DNA of 64,000 nt from Hyaloperonospora brassicae (Eukaryota; Oomycota; Peronosporomycetes; Peronosporales; Peronosporaceae), in the NCBI GenBank assembly GCA_947650285.1, contig CANTFL010001032.1, positions 1 through 64,000 of the forward strand, read 5' to 3'. The position numbers and the translations under genes were made by a program. The notes under the pieces are model-generated. The model was given only the letters and a program-made list of their open reading frames with translations, had not been told where the DNA came from and made no database searches. Below, in pieces: positions 11,489 through 22,928 of this stretch. Each line of letters opens with the position of its first letter. Positions within the stretch are counted from its first letter, which is position 1.

Positions 11489-12755
11489 CTACTTTTGCCG
11501 TCTCCGTTTAGCCGACGGACGCGAGTCTTCCTTCGCGTCAAAATCCTCATCACCAGCTGTGTCCCATTCCTCTTCTTCTTCGTCTGACGACATGCCGTCG
11601 CTGAGCGAATCGTCAGACAATGCCGAATCGTTTGTCTGAGACAGCGCTTCTGCCGCCTGAGTATCCTGGGTCATCGGATCAGCTGCGCTGCCTTCCGTTG
11701 CGTTGTGCTCGCCTCGCACAGAAGTCGTCTCGATGGGAGGTTTCGGTCGACAAACTTGTGTGCCGCGGGCGTACTGCGCCGTCATCTCCGTTGCTTTCTT
11801 GTTGAACAGCTCTCGATTGTGCTTGAAAGCGTTCGCCTGACCAAGGTTTGTCGCACAGAACAGACCGTCAGCACCGTTATTATTGTTGACGCTAGTGATC
11901 AGGATAATGATAACGATACACGGCCGAGGTTCGTACAATGTCTGGCATCAGGCCGTCATCTGCATTGGGTTCCGCCATCAGTAAGCGAATCGTTGTCAGC
12001 AACGTGCTGATATTGACGGACGGCAGCCACGAGCCCTACCACAGCAGCAACACGACAGCAGAGAACTCCATCGTCTCGAACACTGATGCACCGAATCACG
12101 CAAGCTGCCTTGCTCACCTTGGGTTGCGTTTTCAGCGTGTCGAGACAGATCCGACCAGCATCGTCAATGTTTGGATGGTAAATGGGCGTCACAAAGCACA
12201 CCTTTGGCGGCTCAAAAGGGTAACTGCTTAGCCGCCCACGCAAGAAAAGAACAAGACAGCGAGCACAAACTTATTAGTACACATCACTTTGTCTCCAAGC
12301 AGAAACGGGTTTCTTGACAACCAAAGAGGTGCAAATCGTTCCCCAACGAGAAGCACAACACGATACTGAAAAGCCCATGAACACCACTACCGTTCTGGAA
12401 TGTCAATATCCAACTGGAACACGCCCTTCTCGTACGGAGATCCGTCTGGACCCAAAATCTCTGTCCATTATGCGCACATGTGACGTAACGTGACATTTTC
12501 TCTCTGCTCCCGTCAATACAAACAGATCGATACGAGACGACGCACGGGCTTCGAGATGGTCGAGTTTGTCCTCTATTGGCCACGCGCTGACGCCTGTAGA
12601 GCGCAATATGAGCCGCACAGCCGTCAAACTTCCACACATCGACACTCGACAGCGTCCGCGAGAAGTGTACCAAGCAATATCAGCAGCTCACCAAAGGGCG
12701 GATCGCTCTCGAGCATCGCAATCTCTCGGTGCATTCGCCGGCGCATGGCCGCCAT
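11489..12755 (-). CDS. UBE2T: Ubiquitin-conjugating enzyme E2, UBE2T-like
   Basis: Six exons (12755–12692, 12593–12546, 12460–12391, 12223–12118, 12035–11937, 11836–11489), all with GT…AG borders and matching phases, give a 244-residue protein. The UBC fold covers about residues 1–150: the HPN motif is at 77–79 and the catalytic cysteine is Cys87 in GRICLD. Alignment from memory places it with UBE2T, the E2 that monoubiquitinates FANCD2/FANCI with the ligase FANCL in interstrand crosslink repair: a Pro-Pro loop then Trp and Asp-Lys in helix/strand 1, then SPYEKGVF, and YPFEPP. After the fold comes a roughly 90-residue tail that is Ser/Asp/Glu-rich and ends in a basic cluster (KRRRQK), a plausible nuclear localisation signal. 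The gene is divergent from the kinase at 12920, 164 bp away. Family call is firm; orthology to UBE2T rather than a neighbouring E2 is likely but needs a tree. Confidence 0.88.
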
Positions 12756-12919
12756 GTTAGTCGTGTGAAGTTGGGGCTCTCTTTTGCGGTACTTTCATTG
12801 GCTGACAGCATCTGATTCGGTCCAGCCGCCAATACAATACATGGTACACAATACATGGCCTGACAGGACCATTATTGTCCGACGGGAGTCCACGCAAGAT
12901 ACTTTTTGCGACCTTCCCT
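12756..12919. promoter_or_regulatory. Bidirectional promoter between UBE2T-like gene and AGC kinase
   Basis: The two start codons face away from each other across only 164 bp, so both transcripts must initiate in or near this interval. It contains TTTCATTGGCTGACAG around 12796–12812, which has the CAATT/CCAAT-like word ATTGG, and a partial direct repeat of ATACATGGT/ATACATGGC at about 12838–12857. No clear TATA box is seen. Confidence 0.55.
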
Positions 12920-14435
12920 ATGAACAGCTACCAGCACCTCGAGCTTCTTGGCCACGGAGGCTACGCCAGGTATGATCTGTTGATCTATTGAATAGAATAC
13001 ATACATTTATGGAACGATGCGACAAGTTGTTGGGTTTGTCACATGGCAAGAACACGTCAACAGTCGATGGACAGTTGAGGCCGACAATGGCTCTCGATGA
13101 ACCAAACCAATAAAGTGTATCGTGATGCCTATGTCAGTGTTCATCTCGTCCGACAGTCCAACTCGTGCGATCTCTACGGTGCGTACATTTATTGCTACGT
13201 ACGCACATCTCTGCAATAATTCTCGTGCATGATCGCAATGTATTTAATGCTGAGGATAAGTCGCACGTGTGTTTTGTCGGTATTCAGCTTTGAAACGCAT
13301 TCCGAAATCCAAAGTCGTGACAGAGCAGCAGACAAAGCGCCTGGAAGCCGAAGAGCATATTATACAGCACGTCAAAAGTCCATTTTTGTGTCAAGGGTTC
13401 ACGTCGTTCGAGACGGCTGATGACGTATCGATTCTGCTCGAGTATGTCGAAGGACGTGCGCTGTACGAGTGTGTGTGGCGATACAGGGACGTGGGCAGGT
13501 TTCCAGAAAAGGTCACCAAGTTTTTTGCCGCGCAACTGGTTTTGGCACTGAGGGACCTGCATGGTCAAGGGTATATCCACCGTGACCTGAAAAGCGGCAA
13601 CGTTCTGGTAGCGAAAGATGGCTTTGTCAAGGTGATAGACTTCGGACTTGCGAGAAAAGTGCCCGACGGAAGTGGACGCACACGATCGATGTGCGGCACG
13701 CACTATGTCATGGCACCTGAGGTCAGAACCCGGCAGCCCTACGGAGTCGCTGTTGACTGGTGGTACGATAAGTCGCAGTCCGAGTGGTTTCGGTCTTGTT
13801 AAGAGTTGTTTTCCACACGTCGTTGATGTGGACCCTCAGGAGTTTAGGCGTTGTGATGTATGAAATGGCAACTGGTCGTCCACCCTGGGAGTATCAATGT
13901 CCATACGGCAGTACCGTGGACGAGTACTTCGATGGCATAAGGCACACGGCCAAGGTCTTGTTCCAAGGTGCCAGCCAGAGCACTGAGAAGCTGGAACAGG
14001 GACTGAGCACTGAGTTGCGATCGCTGATAAGGTACGAGCGAGCGGCTACATCCATTCCTCTTGCTACGAACTGATCCGATTGAGTGTAACACATTAGGAA
14101 TCTACTGACGATTGATCCTCATGAACGCCTTGGCGTAGATGGAGCAACAAAGGTACGTGTCGTTACAAACGATATACACGCGTTCATTTTCCGCAACGCA
14201 ATGATGTCTCACGAGCTGTGACCGCTTTGTCGGTAGAAAGGTCATGAATCATGCATGGTTTCATGATGTCAACTGGGAACTACTCGAGATGAAAGACGAG
14301 TCCATTGTGGTACCGTATGATGCCCAAGCCGACTACAATGCCGCTCGCGTCCGCACACCTGCTGAAAGTCAAAGCCTGTCCAGTGCAGAAAGCATCGACT
14401 CGGACGATAACGCAAAGTACTTTGCCGATTTCTGA
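12920..14435 (+). CDS. PKA-like AGC-family serine/threonine protein kinase
   Basis: Six exons (12920–12969, 13138–13178, 13288–13762, 13840–14031, 14098–14152, 14241–14435) join in phase to a 335-residue kinase. Visible elements: glycine loop GHGGYASV (11–18), catalytic lysine in ALK (Lys33), HRD (128–130), DFG (148–150), APE (174–176). The activation segment RSMCGT puts Ser164 where AGC kinases carry the PDK1-phosphorylated threonine. The protein ends in F-A-D-F exactly at its C-terminus, the FxxF-COOH hydrophobic motif that marks PKA catalytic subunits, preceded by the AGC tail (HAWFHDVNWELL). The acidic C-tail is Ser/Asp-rich. The function is therefore likely cAMP-dependent-kinase-like, though a regulatory-subunit contact cannot be judged from sequence. 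Exon 2 is only 41 nt and was placed by the conserved G-loop to VHLV transition. Confidence 0.88.
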
Positions 14436-15790
14436 TCAGAGCTTTGTACGATCGCCGTGAGAAGCTATCCGGCAAATGTCGTGATACATGTCAGCAGACT
14501 TGCGCGCAGCAGCCATATCGAAAATGGATGACGTCCAAACATCGTTCGCCGCGATGCTTTACGCAATGAAAAAGTGGTCTGTGCAGTGGTATGGGTGTTC
14601 CAAGAAGGTGGGGCCACAGAAATGATCTCTTAGACAACCAAATTTCCATCGCACGTAGCACTTCGGATTTCTGTACGGAACGACGGCATTATGCTTGTGC
14701 TTGTAAGAGCGGCTTCTTGTGCCATCGGTCATGTCATCATGGCAAAGGTAATGTTAAATGCACCTACACGGACTCTTGCGTTGATCTTGCAAAAATGTGC
14801 TCGTACTGATCACGAATGTCATCGTCAGATCGAGTCGAATATGTGGTGGAACAATTTCTTGACCATCTTGACGAGGATCCTACCGTTTTTGTTTTGCAGC
14901 TTCATGGGTACGCCAATACCACATCAAGCGTCACTTGCGCAATGACCTTGCAAAGGATGTGTAACCTCTTGCAATGGCTGTGCTGTGTCGATGGACCACA
15001 CTGAACTACTCTGGACGACCTTTTGCGTTGCCGACGCATCAACTGAGTCACGCAGTCAGCCAACCGCAATTGTCATATCGAAATCCGTTCTGAAGTACAT
15101 CGATTGACGCGTTGTAAGGTGCTCAGAACGTCTCGAATGCGTAATACCTGTGCAGTGATTGTCACCAGTGCAGTGTCTGTGCCGTACCTGATCATCCGTC
15201 GCGTGCTTTATCTTTCTGACGGGTCGTCGTGGGCCAATTAGTGGCGGATGCTGACAATAGACGTGCAAGGACATTGCACCCGACGTGTCTGATCTCGACG
15301 TTTCGCTTGCAATGACATGCGATACGTGCTGCTGGGCAAGCGTGATCAGCATGTAGCACGACTCGAGAGCTTCAAGTGTCCTCCATGCGTCAAAAAAAAG
15401 CTGAAAAATGCGTGTGCAATGCCTGTTCAACACAGGCCAGTAGCTCAATGCCGTACCGCGCGTATCCAAATCAAAGCGCAAAGCCGCAAACAACCTGACC
15501 TTCGACTAGAAAGAGACACCCCTAGCAACAGCACCGTTGCGTTCAGCTCCCACGCCATATCGCAGCTTAGAACTAGCGACCAGGCACACACTTGTCGTGC
15601 CTCGTTGGTAGCAACAGACCACAAAATGACTGGCACTGAGACGTGACTCCACAATGTGAACGTAACCAGCACGGAGCTGTGTCTATTGCTCGCGAGTTCG
15701 TCAACTGCAGTAGAAATCGCCATACGATTGAGACGGAGCGGAACACTCATGATACACATTCGAAGTGCACATCATGCATCCGCGCTCTTC
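14436..15790. other. Intergenic stretch holding gene-like fragments
   Basis: Apart from the ORC4-like block described separately, a 145-residue minus-strand frame at 15056–15493 has a protein-like composition in its first 60 residues (aromatic and leucine-rich) but no family I can name and no supported splice partners. Nothing else is supported. Confidence 0.4.
14591..14990 (+). pseudogene. Broken ORC4-like (AAA+) fragment, tentative
   Basis: After a possible intron (GTAATG at about 14749 to CAG at 14827) the plus strand reads RVEYVVEQFLDHLDEDPTVF, then VLQLHG, then after a shift of frame a basic helix HIKRHLRNDLAKDV. Order and character resemble the segment after the Walker A loop of ORC4 (helix, then a VLQVHLNG-type strand, then an ALKEI-type helix). 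The upstream exon, where a GxxGxGKS loop should be, reads instead with substitutions in every frame, and the pieces cannot be joined without a frameshift. I take it as a decayed copy or relic exon. The resemblance is from memory and short. Confidence 0.25.
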
Positions 15791-16762
15791 TCATACGACC
15801 GACTTCGGAATCAAAAGAGGCTCTCGGCTATCAGCCGATACGGTCCCGTAGCTTGTGCCCCACTTCTCGAGGTCACCAGGAGGCGACGATATCGGGTTCG
15901 AGCGCGGCGTCATCGACTGACGCATCGTGAGCTCATAGTCCGGATACTCTTCCATTTGCAGTACTGGCACGCGCCACTTGGCCAGGATGTCTGGTGTCCA
16001 CACAAATACAAAGACACCGACGCAGAAGGCACAGATGACGTGGCCACAAAAAGCTGCAGGCACCGTACAGAGCGGCGCAGTTCGTGCATCGGGGATGATC
16101 TTTGTCCACAGCACGTAGACATTGTAGATTGGCAGCAGCACACGAGCTACGAACCAGCAGACGTACGTCACGTAGAAGAAGAACGCGTGGAGCTTGCTTT
16201 TGCCAAACCCTAGCTGCTCCATGAAGGTGGTGATGTTGAGCGGAATGACAGCAAACTCAACAAAGAGGAAGAGTTGCAGCAGGTACAGGTCCATCCCGCA
16301 GCCTGCGTGCATTGTGTAGATCAGGTACGGTAGCCTGTTCACAGACAAACATAGAGAGACAGCAAGAAGTGCCATCAGCATCTGCGTACTCCAAGCAGCA
16401 AAGGCCATTTGTACAGGACGTACACGGCTACAACGTGATGAATGACAAAGACCCGCCAAAGCGGCACTTGCCACAGCACCAGCACAAACAAGTCGAAGAG
16501 GAAGTAGCCACAGGCTGCAGTACCGTCCACACGACGCGTTAGCGACTACAGCAACAAGCAGAGCGTGGCAGCTGCCTTCGAAACGACGTACAGAAGGAAA
16601 AGAGCGTCGAAGCCAAGTACATGGGCATCGCCTTTGTAGGCAGCAAGTCGTCGTCCCAGCTCTGTTCACTGAAGCTGTACGCCATTCCCGTCGTGATCAT
16701 CAGCGCGTGGATCGTCGAGTTTACTCTGCAATAGACCACATACACAAACAAATAGACAGCGG

Positions 16763-16843
<81 letters not shown>

Positions 16844-17102
16844 GGTAGAGACGGACGTCTGTTAGACATGATATGTTGCGCGCTTGGCGGCTGCTTTCAC
16901 TTCGTTTTTGTATGCCAATCGAAAACCGCACAGAGCACGTGAGCCAAACGTACCGAGAGCACCAGTCGCCCTGTTCTGGGACGGAAAAGTCGCGATAGAC
17001 TTTGACAAAGCGGTCCGACAGGCGGTTGGCGGCGTAGAAGAGGAGCGCGAAGAAACACGTGGAGCTCAGCAGGACGCGCACGCTCTGGAGCGAGTCCGCC
17101 AT
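15791..17102 (-). CDS. TLC-domain multi-pass membrane protein
   Basis: Four exons (17102–16954, 16725–16592, 16514–16415, 16334–15791) join in phase to 308 residues. Hydrophobic helices fill most of the protein. The motif FVIHHVV after a GYFLFDL segment is the paired-histidine signature of TLC (TRAM/LAG1/CLN8) proteins, a family acting in lipid sensing or sphingolipid/ceramide chemistry in ER or Golgi membranes. The last about 50 residues are cytosolic, Ser/Pro-rich and end EPLLIPKSVV. Exon 3's donor is ambiguous: GT at 16413–16414 and one nine bases upstream both keep phase, changing the protein by three residues. Intron 1 contains a long (CTGT)n microsatellite. Not similar enough to LAG1 to call a ceramide synthase; a TLCD-type protein is more likely. 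Confidence 0.8.
16764..16844. repeat. (GACA)n microsatellite inside intron 1 of the TLC gene
   Basis: About 20 uninterrupted GACA units. Read on the coding (minus) strand it is (TGTC)n and lies between the donor at 16953 and the acceptor CAG at 16726–16728, where it lengthens the pyrimidine-rich part of the intron. Confidence 0.95.
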
Positions 17103-17558
17103 AGCTCAAGCGGTGCGCGAGGACTCACTCACTGTGGGGACGTGTTGGACGCCGTTTTGGCCAATCGCGGGCTCGCAGGGCGTGTGGGCAAATGGGTTCG
17201 CTTGGGCTCAGGTGACGTCGGTTGGTGTGGCGCGTTCGATAAAACCTCCGGCGGAGAGTATTCGACTCGAGAGAGGTCGTTTGTTATGTTACTCGTGAGA
17301 CAGACGGACGGACGGTCGTTCGAGCACAGAAGATGTGGTTAAGTACGATCGCAAGCGTGGTGTGAGTCACCGAATCGAATGGAGATGAATACGGGACAGA
17401 AAATAGATTGATCGTGCTGCGTGCGCTATGGTACGAGTCTGGTGGATGAAGTTTTATGTTTGTCCACGACGAGGTTCTTACTTGACGGATTGTTACGTGG
17501 TCTTTCGCAATACAAGCTAACTCAGATTACGGCAGATCGATAGATAGACAGGTCGATG

Positions 17559-17995
<437 letters not shown>

Positions 17996-18245
17996 GATTA
18001 GCTCTCTTTCTGACTGAGTCCTCTGTTATTGCTCGTCTCTTGGACTCTTCTTCTGCGCAAGAAAACATGTCGCCGATGATTGTCGCGTGATCTGCTGCAC
18101 GGCCTGGTCGCCTTTCTGGCGCTCGACAAGCTGTAATAACCGAACGCTATTCATCACACAGCATTCGCTGCCCATGTCTTCTTGTGGCTTGACTCTCCTC
18201 GTAATGACTGCCCATGCAGACAGAACCTGCTCATTTTCCTCGTCA

Positions 18246-19892
18246 CTAACTTGCGCTGCGTTGAAATGCCTGCGACAGCTCTTGCTGCTTCCGTTCCGTC
18301 ACATGAGACACCGCAACATTCAGGCCATCGTCAATCCTCAGCGACAGCGCCATTCGGTACGTATAATCGAACGGGTCTCGCAGTGTTTTGAAGTCGTAGC
18401 GACTGAGTAGAGCAGCAAGTGTAATCTTGATCTCAGACATCGCAAACTTCATGCCCAAACACGCGTGCGGTCCCCCGTAGAACGCAGTGAACTTAAACGG
18501 AGACACCGCACTCACTCTTTCTGAATGAGGGTCAATCCACCGCTCGGGTTTGAACTCGTCTGCATCTGAGCCCCATACAGATCTCATTCGGCCCATCGCA
18601 TAGTGCGGCATATGCACCGACGTGCCTTTGACGAGAAAGAGTCCATTCGACAGTGTCACATCCCGCGTTGCCGTGCGACCGCTAATAGGTGCCACAGGGT
18701 ACAGACGAAGAGTTTCCCTGATTGTCGCATCCAAGTACACTAGATGGTGAGTCTCGTGAAGGCTCGGTACGCGCTGTTTACCGTTCGCAAGATCTGGCAG
18801 TTTAGCTCGCACTTCTTCGCGCACGCGTTCGAGTACCTTCGGGTACCGATTCATCATCACGACAAACCAGGACATTGCGGTCGCGGTGGTATCTTGTCCC
18901 GCTGCTAAGAAGCTCACGATGAAATCGCGCAGCTTCGTGAGTACAACCTCGTTATCCTTTCCATTGTCAGCGGCTTCTTGCTCCAGGTGTAGCGAGATAA
19001 GATCCATACGGGGATCCGAGTCATCTTGACGATCAACATCACTGCTGGCTTTTTCTTCCATTGAACGTGCGATGAATTTGTAAAGCATGTCATTCACGCG
19101 CTTCATATCGCTCGCGAACTGCTTCTCAGCGCCAATGTTCAGGCAACGTCGTAGCTTCCAGCACCAGCTTGGCTCCAGGATACGTCCGACAATCCGAGCT
19201 GATGATCTCTGTAGCGCCTCCAACATCGCAATAATCGGCTCCCTTTCCATTCCTTGCATCTCGATTCCAAAACCAACTTTGCAAAACACGTCCATCGTAA
19301 ACAAGTCCAGCATCCACTTCAAACCCACCACACCATTCGTCGAGTTCTCTTGTTCACTAGCAAGATCCAGACACCTCATCAGCTCTTTACATTTAGCCGA
19401 CACCACCACGTCCATGTTGTGCTGGACCATTTGCGTTGAGAACAAGCGACTTGCGACTTTGCGCTGGTGAAACCACAATGGGCCACTGATTGCAAACACC
19501 CCTTGCCCAAGCACGTCAGTCGCGGCCTCGACAAAGAGAGGGTTCTTGCCAAAAGCTTCGTATTGCGTCTTCTGGACATCCTCGAAGTCTCCAGGTGTGC
19601 ACACAAATACAGTTGGCGCCTTGCCAAGAACATGCATGCACCAAGGTCTTCCTTGATGCTCACGACAATTGTCGAAGACCCAATCATGAAAGCGTCCAGA
19701 AAGCTGCACGCGAGCTACAAGCAAAGTGTTCCCTAGCACAGGCAAGTATCCTGATGGTCTAGGTAACCGCAGCACCGCTCGATTTTGCGGCGAAGGCATC
19801 GCCAAATATCCGAAGATGAGAGCCAAGCACACGATGGCGCTCACTACAGTCCAGTAATATTGGTCGCCACCATACCAAGCGTTCGTTGCCAT
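18246..19892 (-). CDS. Cytochrome P450 monooxygenase, CYP86/fatty-acid-hydroxylase-like clan
   Basis: A single exon encodes 548 residues. An N-terminal membrane anchor (about 12–32) is followed by a proline-rich hinge (RLPRPSGYLP). Conserved P450 elements: I-helix AGQDTT (331–336), K-helix ETLR (393–396), PERW (449–452), and the haem loop FYGGPHACLG (471–480) with the axial thiolate at Cys478. The haem loop has His where most P450s have Arg (FxxGxRxCxG); His is known in some eukaryotic P450s and is not expected to abolish haem binding. The layout resembles the CYP86/CYP704 omega-hydroxylase group, so the substrate may be a fatty acid, but family alone does not decide this. ER location is inferred. 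The gene lies 228 bp beyond the polymerase gene's 3' end, on the same strand. Confidence 0.93.
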   Translation of the reverse strand: MATNAWYGGDQYYWTVVSAIVCLALIFGYLAMPSPQNRAVLRLPRPSGYLPVLGNTLLVARVQLSGRFHDWVFDNCREHQGRPWCMHVLGKAPTVFVCTPGDFEDVQKTQYEAFGKNPLFVEAATDVLGQGVFAISGPLWFHQRKVASRLFSTQMVQHNMDVVVSAKCKELMRCLDLASEQENSTNGVVGLKWMLDLFTMDVFCKVGFGIEMQGMEREPIIAMLEALQRSSARIVGRILEPSWCWKLRRCLNIGAEKQFASDMKRVNDMLYKFIARSMEEKASSDVDRQDDSDPRMDLISLHLEQEAADNGKDNEVVLTKLRDFIVSFLAAGQDTTATAMSWFVVMMNRYPKVLERVREEVRAKLPDLANGKQRVPSLHETHHLVYLDATIRETLRLYPVAPISGRTATRDVTLSNGLFLVKGTSVHMPHYAMGRMRSVWGSDADEFKPERWIDPHSERVSAVSPFKFTAFYGGPHACLGMKFAMSEIKITLAALLSRYDFKTLRDPFDYTYRMALSLRIDDGLNVAVSHVTERKQQELSQAFQRSAS

Positions 19893-20063
19893 TTCTCGCG
19901 TGCGAGCTGAAGCCCGAATCAGAAAGTCCGGCTGCTAACTCGCTGGTTTCGATTGAGAACAGATCCTGCAGTTGGATCAACGAGGCCGTTGGATCGAACG
20001 AAACCGCTCATGACCGGGTCCCAGCTATCATAGGTATGATAACAGACACATCGACACTTCCAT

Positions 20064-20119
20064 CGAGAACGTCACGAAGAACGTTACGGAGAACGTCACG
20101 GAGAACGTCACAGAGAACG
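20064..20119. repeat. 12-bp tandem repeat at the 3' end of the polymerase gene
   Basis: About four and a half copies of GAGAACGTCACG with single-base changes, lying just past the stop codon of the DNA polymerase (minus strand), so probably in its 3' untranslated region. Confidence 0.85.
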
Positions 20120-20120
20120 C

Positions 20121-22588
20121 CTACTTGGCCTTGAACCAGGAATCATCGACCTTGGCATCCACTTGAAGGTCTACAGACAGAGGCTTTTCGAAAGGGTTCT
20201 CCATCAAATGCACAACAATTTTCATCGCTTCATCTACGGACTCCTCAGGTCCCTCTACGATGATCTCATCGTGGATTTGAGACACCATCTTCCAACCAAG
20301 CTCGCGTAGCCTCGAGTTCTGATGCACAAGAAGCATTGCCTGCATCACGACGTCGGCTGCCGCACCCTGGATCGGAGTGTTGATGGCAGCACGCTCTGCA
20401 TGACCTCGAGACTTTTTCGATGCTATGCTGTCGTCAGTCAGCATTGCGTCGGGAAGCCGACGATACCGCCCAAGCAGGGTGCGGGTGTAGCCGTATGTTC
20501 GAGCGGTGTGGATTGCGTGCTTCTGCCAATCGCGCACCTCCGCTCGGTCCGCGTACCATTTTTCCAACGTCTCCGCGGCCTCTTTGCGAGAAACGTTGAA
20601 ATCTTTTGACAGACCGAAGGCAGTCTTGCCGTAAGCTATCGAAAAATTGAGCACCTTGGCATTCTGACGCTCGTTGCCAAACTTGTCCTTTAGCAATGGC
20701 GCAGGCGGCTCCTTGCCACCAGAATAATCCCATTCCAAAAGCGCCTCACCCTTTTCTATAGCCTCCGCCACGTATGGATACATTCCCATTGCTGTGCGTG
20801 AGTGGAAGTCGCCTCCAGCCTTAAACGCCATAATCATAGCTTCGCATTGAGTGATGTGAGCCATAAGCCGCAGCTCTAGCTGCGAATAATCGGCCACGAT
20901 AAGTTTCTTGCCTGGCGGAGCCGTGAATGCATCGCGGATCTTGTAGCGATCCTTAGCAATCGCAGGTTGGTTTTGCAAATTCGGTTTTCGTGATGATAAG
21001 CGCCCTGTGTCCGTGTTGAGATTCAACGAGCAGTGCACGCGGCTGTTGCTATCGGCGAGCTGCTGAAGCGGTAGGATGAAGTTGTTGAGCATGGTGTTGA
21101 TACTGCTGATGTCATAAAGCGCCTTCAGTGCCACACAAGCCGCTGCGCCTTCTTCCTTGTCCTCAAAATGGTCATATGCCCGACCAAATGTCGGAGGATC
21201 GGCATTCGGCTGTGCACACGAGGCAACGTTACACAAACAAAGATGAGAACCAAAAATGTACACGTCACTTCCTTAGCAGCACGTACATGGCCTGCGAGTT
21301 CCTTCAACACTTCAGCACTGGCTGCGGGGAGTCCACTTGCTGTAAAATGCGTCGGCGGAATACCAAGTCCACGAATAGTGATATTGCGCTTTTTCTTTGC
21401 TTTCTGCTTCCCCTCTTCAATGTGACCTTCCGTGTTCTCCACTTCAAACTCACGCTCAGCTGCCAGCACAAGTTTCTTCTTCTTCTTGTCAAAATACGGC
21501 GCAAACAGCAACTGCTGCTTCTGTGCCGCACTAAAGATGTTCATACGTTCACTCTCGTCGCAGTATCGCGACGCCCATTTGAGCACGAGTCGTTCAAGAT
21601 GCGCACGGTCTTCCAGTGCCACTTTCTCGACACGCGCGAGGTAGTCGAGATCCACGTGCATACCCGTGCGTTCAATGTCGGTCAGACACTCGCCAAATGG
21701 AATAATGTACTGGCAATAAAAGTCATACATCGACCCAACCTGCGGCCCGTGTTCTCCTTCGGCCGTCGCTGGCTCTTCAAACCAGAACGTCTGGTCCAGT
21801 TTGTCCTGCAGCACCCGGTGCAGAAACCACGTGCTCTCGGCGTCGTACACACTGTAGCGGATCCACCGCTTCCGGAACTCGGGGAACCGCTGGAGCTCCT
21901 CGACGGTCGGCATGATGCGCTCTTTCCCCTTCGTCCCGTCCTGCTTGAGCTTGGGGATGCCAAAGAGCTCCTTCATCGGCTTCTTCCGCTGCAGCAGCAA
22001 GTCCTCTGTCAGCGCCTCGAGCGAGTAGCCGCCGTGCCGGAACCGCGCCGTGTTCCAGAGCCGCGCCATGTGCATCGTGTCTCCGCCCAGGCCGTGGACG
22101 TCAATGCCGTGGTTAAACAGCACGTGGCGGTCAAAGCTGTAGTTGTGCCAGACCTTTTGGTACCTTTTGCTCTCCAAGAAGGCCTTAAAGTACTGCAACG
22201 TGCCGTCGGCGCTGTCGAGATTGTCGACCCAGACGTACGGCCCGTTGCCGTAGTCCACGTCGGGGCCGCTGTAGAGCGAGAGGCACGTGACGCGGCCGTT
22301 GCCCACGGGGCCCACGGCCTTGACGTCGATCTGCGCGACTTCCGTGTCGCACGCGTGGAAGTGGTGCGGCCCCAGCGACGCAATGATCGCCAGCACGCGA
22401 CGCGCACTTTCGTGGTCCTGCACGAGGTTCACGGGCCGCGCGTCGTCGTCTGCGGCCGTCAGGCCCCGCAGCAGGCGGCGGTCGATCGCGTCGGACGTGA
22501 CGAACGCCAGCGGCTGTTGACGGCAGCGACGACGCGGGGCGCACGTCGTCGATAGGCGGCGCGACGTCAGCAGCGCGCGCAACTGCAT
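20121..22588 (-). CDS. Organellar family-A DNA polymerase (plant/protist POP type)
   Basis: Two exons (22588–21287 and 21209–20121; intron 77 nt) encode 796 residues. The first about 25 residues are Arg/Ser/Thr/Leu-rich with no acid, fitting a mitochondrial targeting peptide. A 3'-5' exonuclease domain is intact: Exo I DTE (81–83), Exo II NYSFD (149–153), Exo III YSVYD (245–249). The polymerase domain has motif A DYSQLELR (541–548), motif B RQNAKVLNFSIAYG (615–628) and motif C HDE (747–749). This is the layout of POP, the replicase of mitochondria in plants and protists, rather than of animal Pol gamma. All catalytic acids are present, so the enzyme should be active with proofreading. A Lys/Glu-rich linker lies at about 355–405. 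Its 3' end is close to the P450 gene. Confidence 0.95.
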
Positions 22589-22928
22589 CTTGTTGCGAAA
22601 TGGCTGGACGAGTGCGGTGGCGGAGATGTTGCAGCAGAGTGATGGTCGGTGGAGCAGAGCCAGGCGATGCGGTCGGGCGAACGGAAGACGTGACAGACGT
22701 CAGAGTGGCGACGGACGCGGCGGTGGAGGGAATTAATTGTCTGCAATATATATATATTGGATGAAAGCGACGGCACAGGCGGGCAGGCGCTAGTGCTTTT
22801 TTCTTTCGGACGTCGAGGAAATCAGGATAGCGTCGCGGGCGTAGACTGCTTCGAAAGCGACTTTTACTTGCAAACACTTTAAGGCATTGGAGGGGACGGT
22901 GAAGTCTATTGAACCGCTATGGAAGCAA
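22589..22928. promoter_or_regulatory. Upstream region of the organellar DNA polymerase gene / 3' flank of ALG10
   Basis: A 340-bp interval between the polymerase start and the ALG10 stop, both genes on the minus strand. It contains the AT run ATATATATAT at about 22746–22757, roughly 160 bp upstream of the polymerase ATG and a plausible TATA-like element. No gene is present. Confidence 0.45.

Noticed and set aside
16666..17102. Long CLSV-repeat stretch within the minus-strand frame of the TLC gene
   Set aside because: It is intron 1 read through the (GACA)n microsatellite; proper GT–AG borders on both sides remove it.
21128..22555. 475-aa plus-strand ORF
   Set aside because: Antisense shadow of the organellar DNA polymerase exon, whose G/C-rich third positions suppress stops; the minus strand carries all catalytic motifs.
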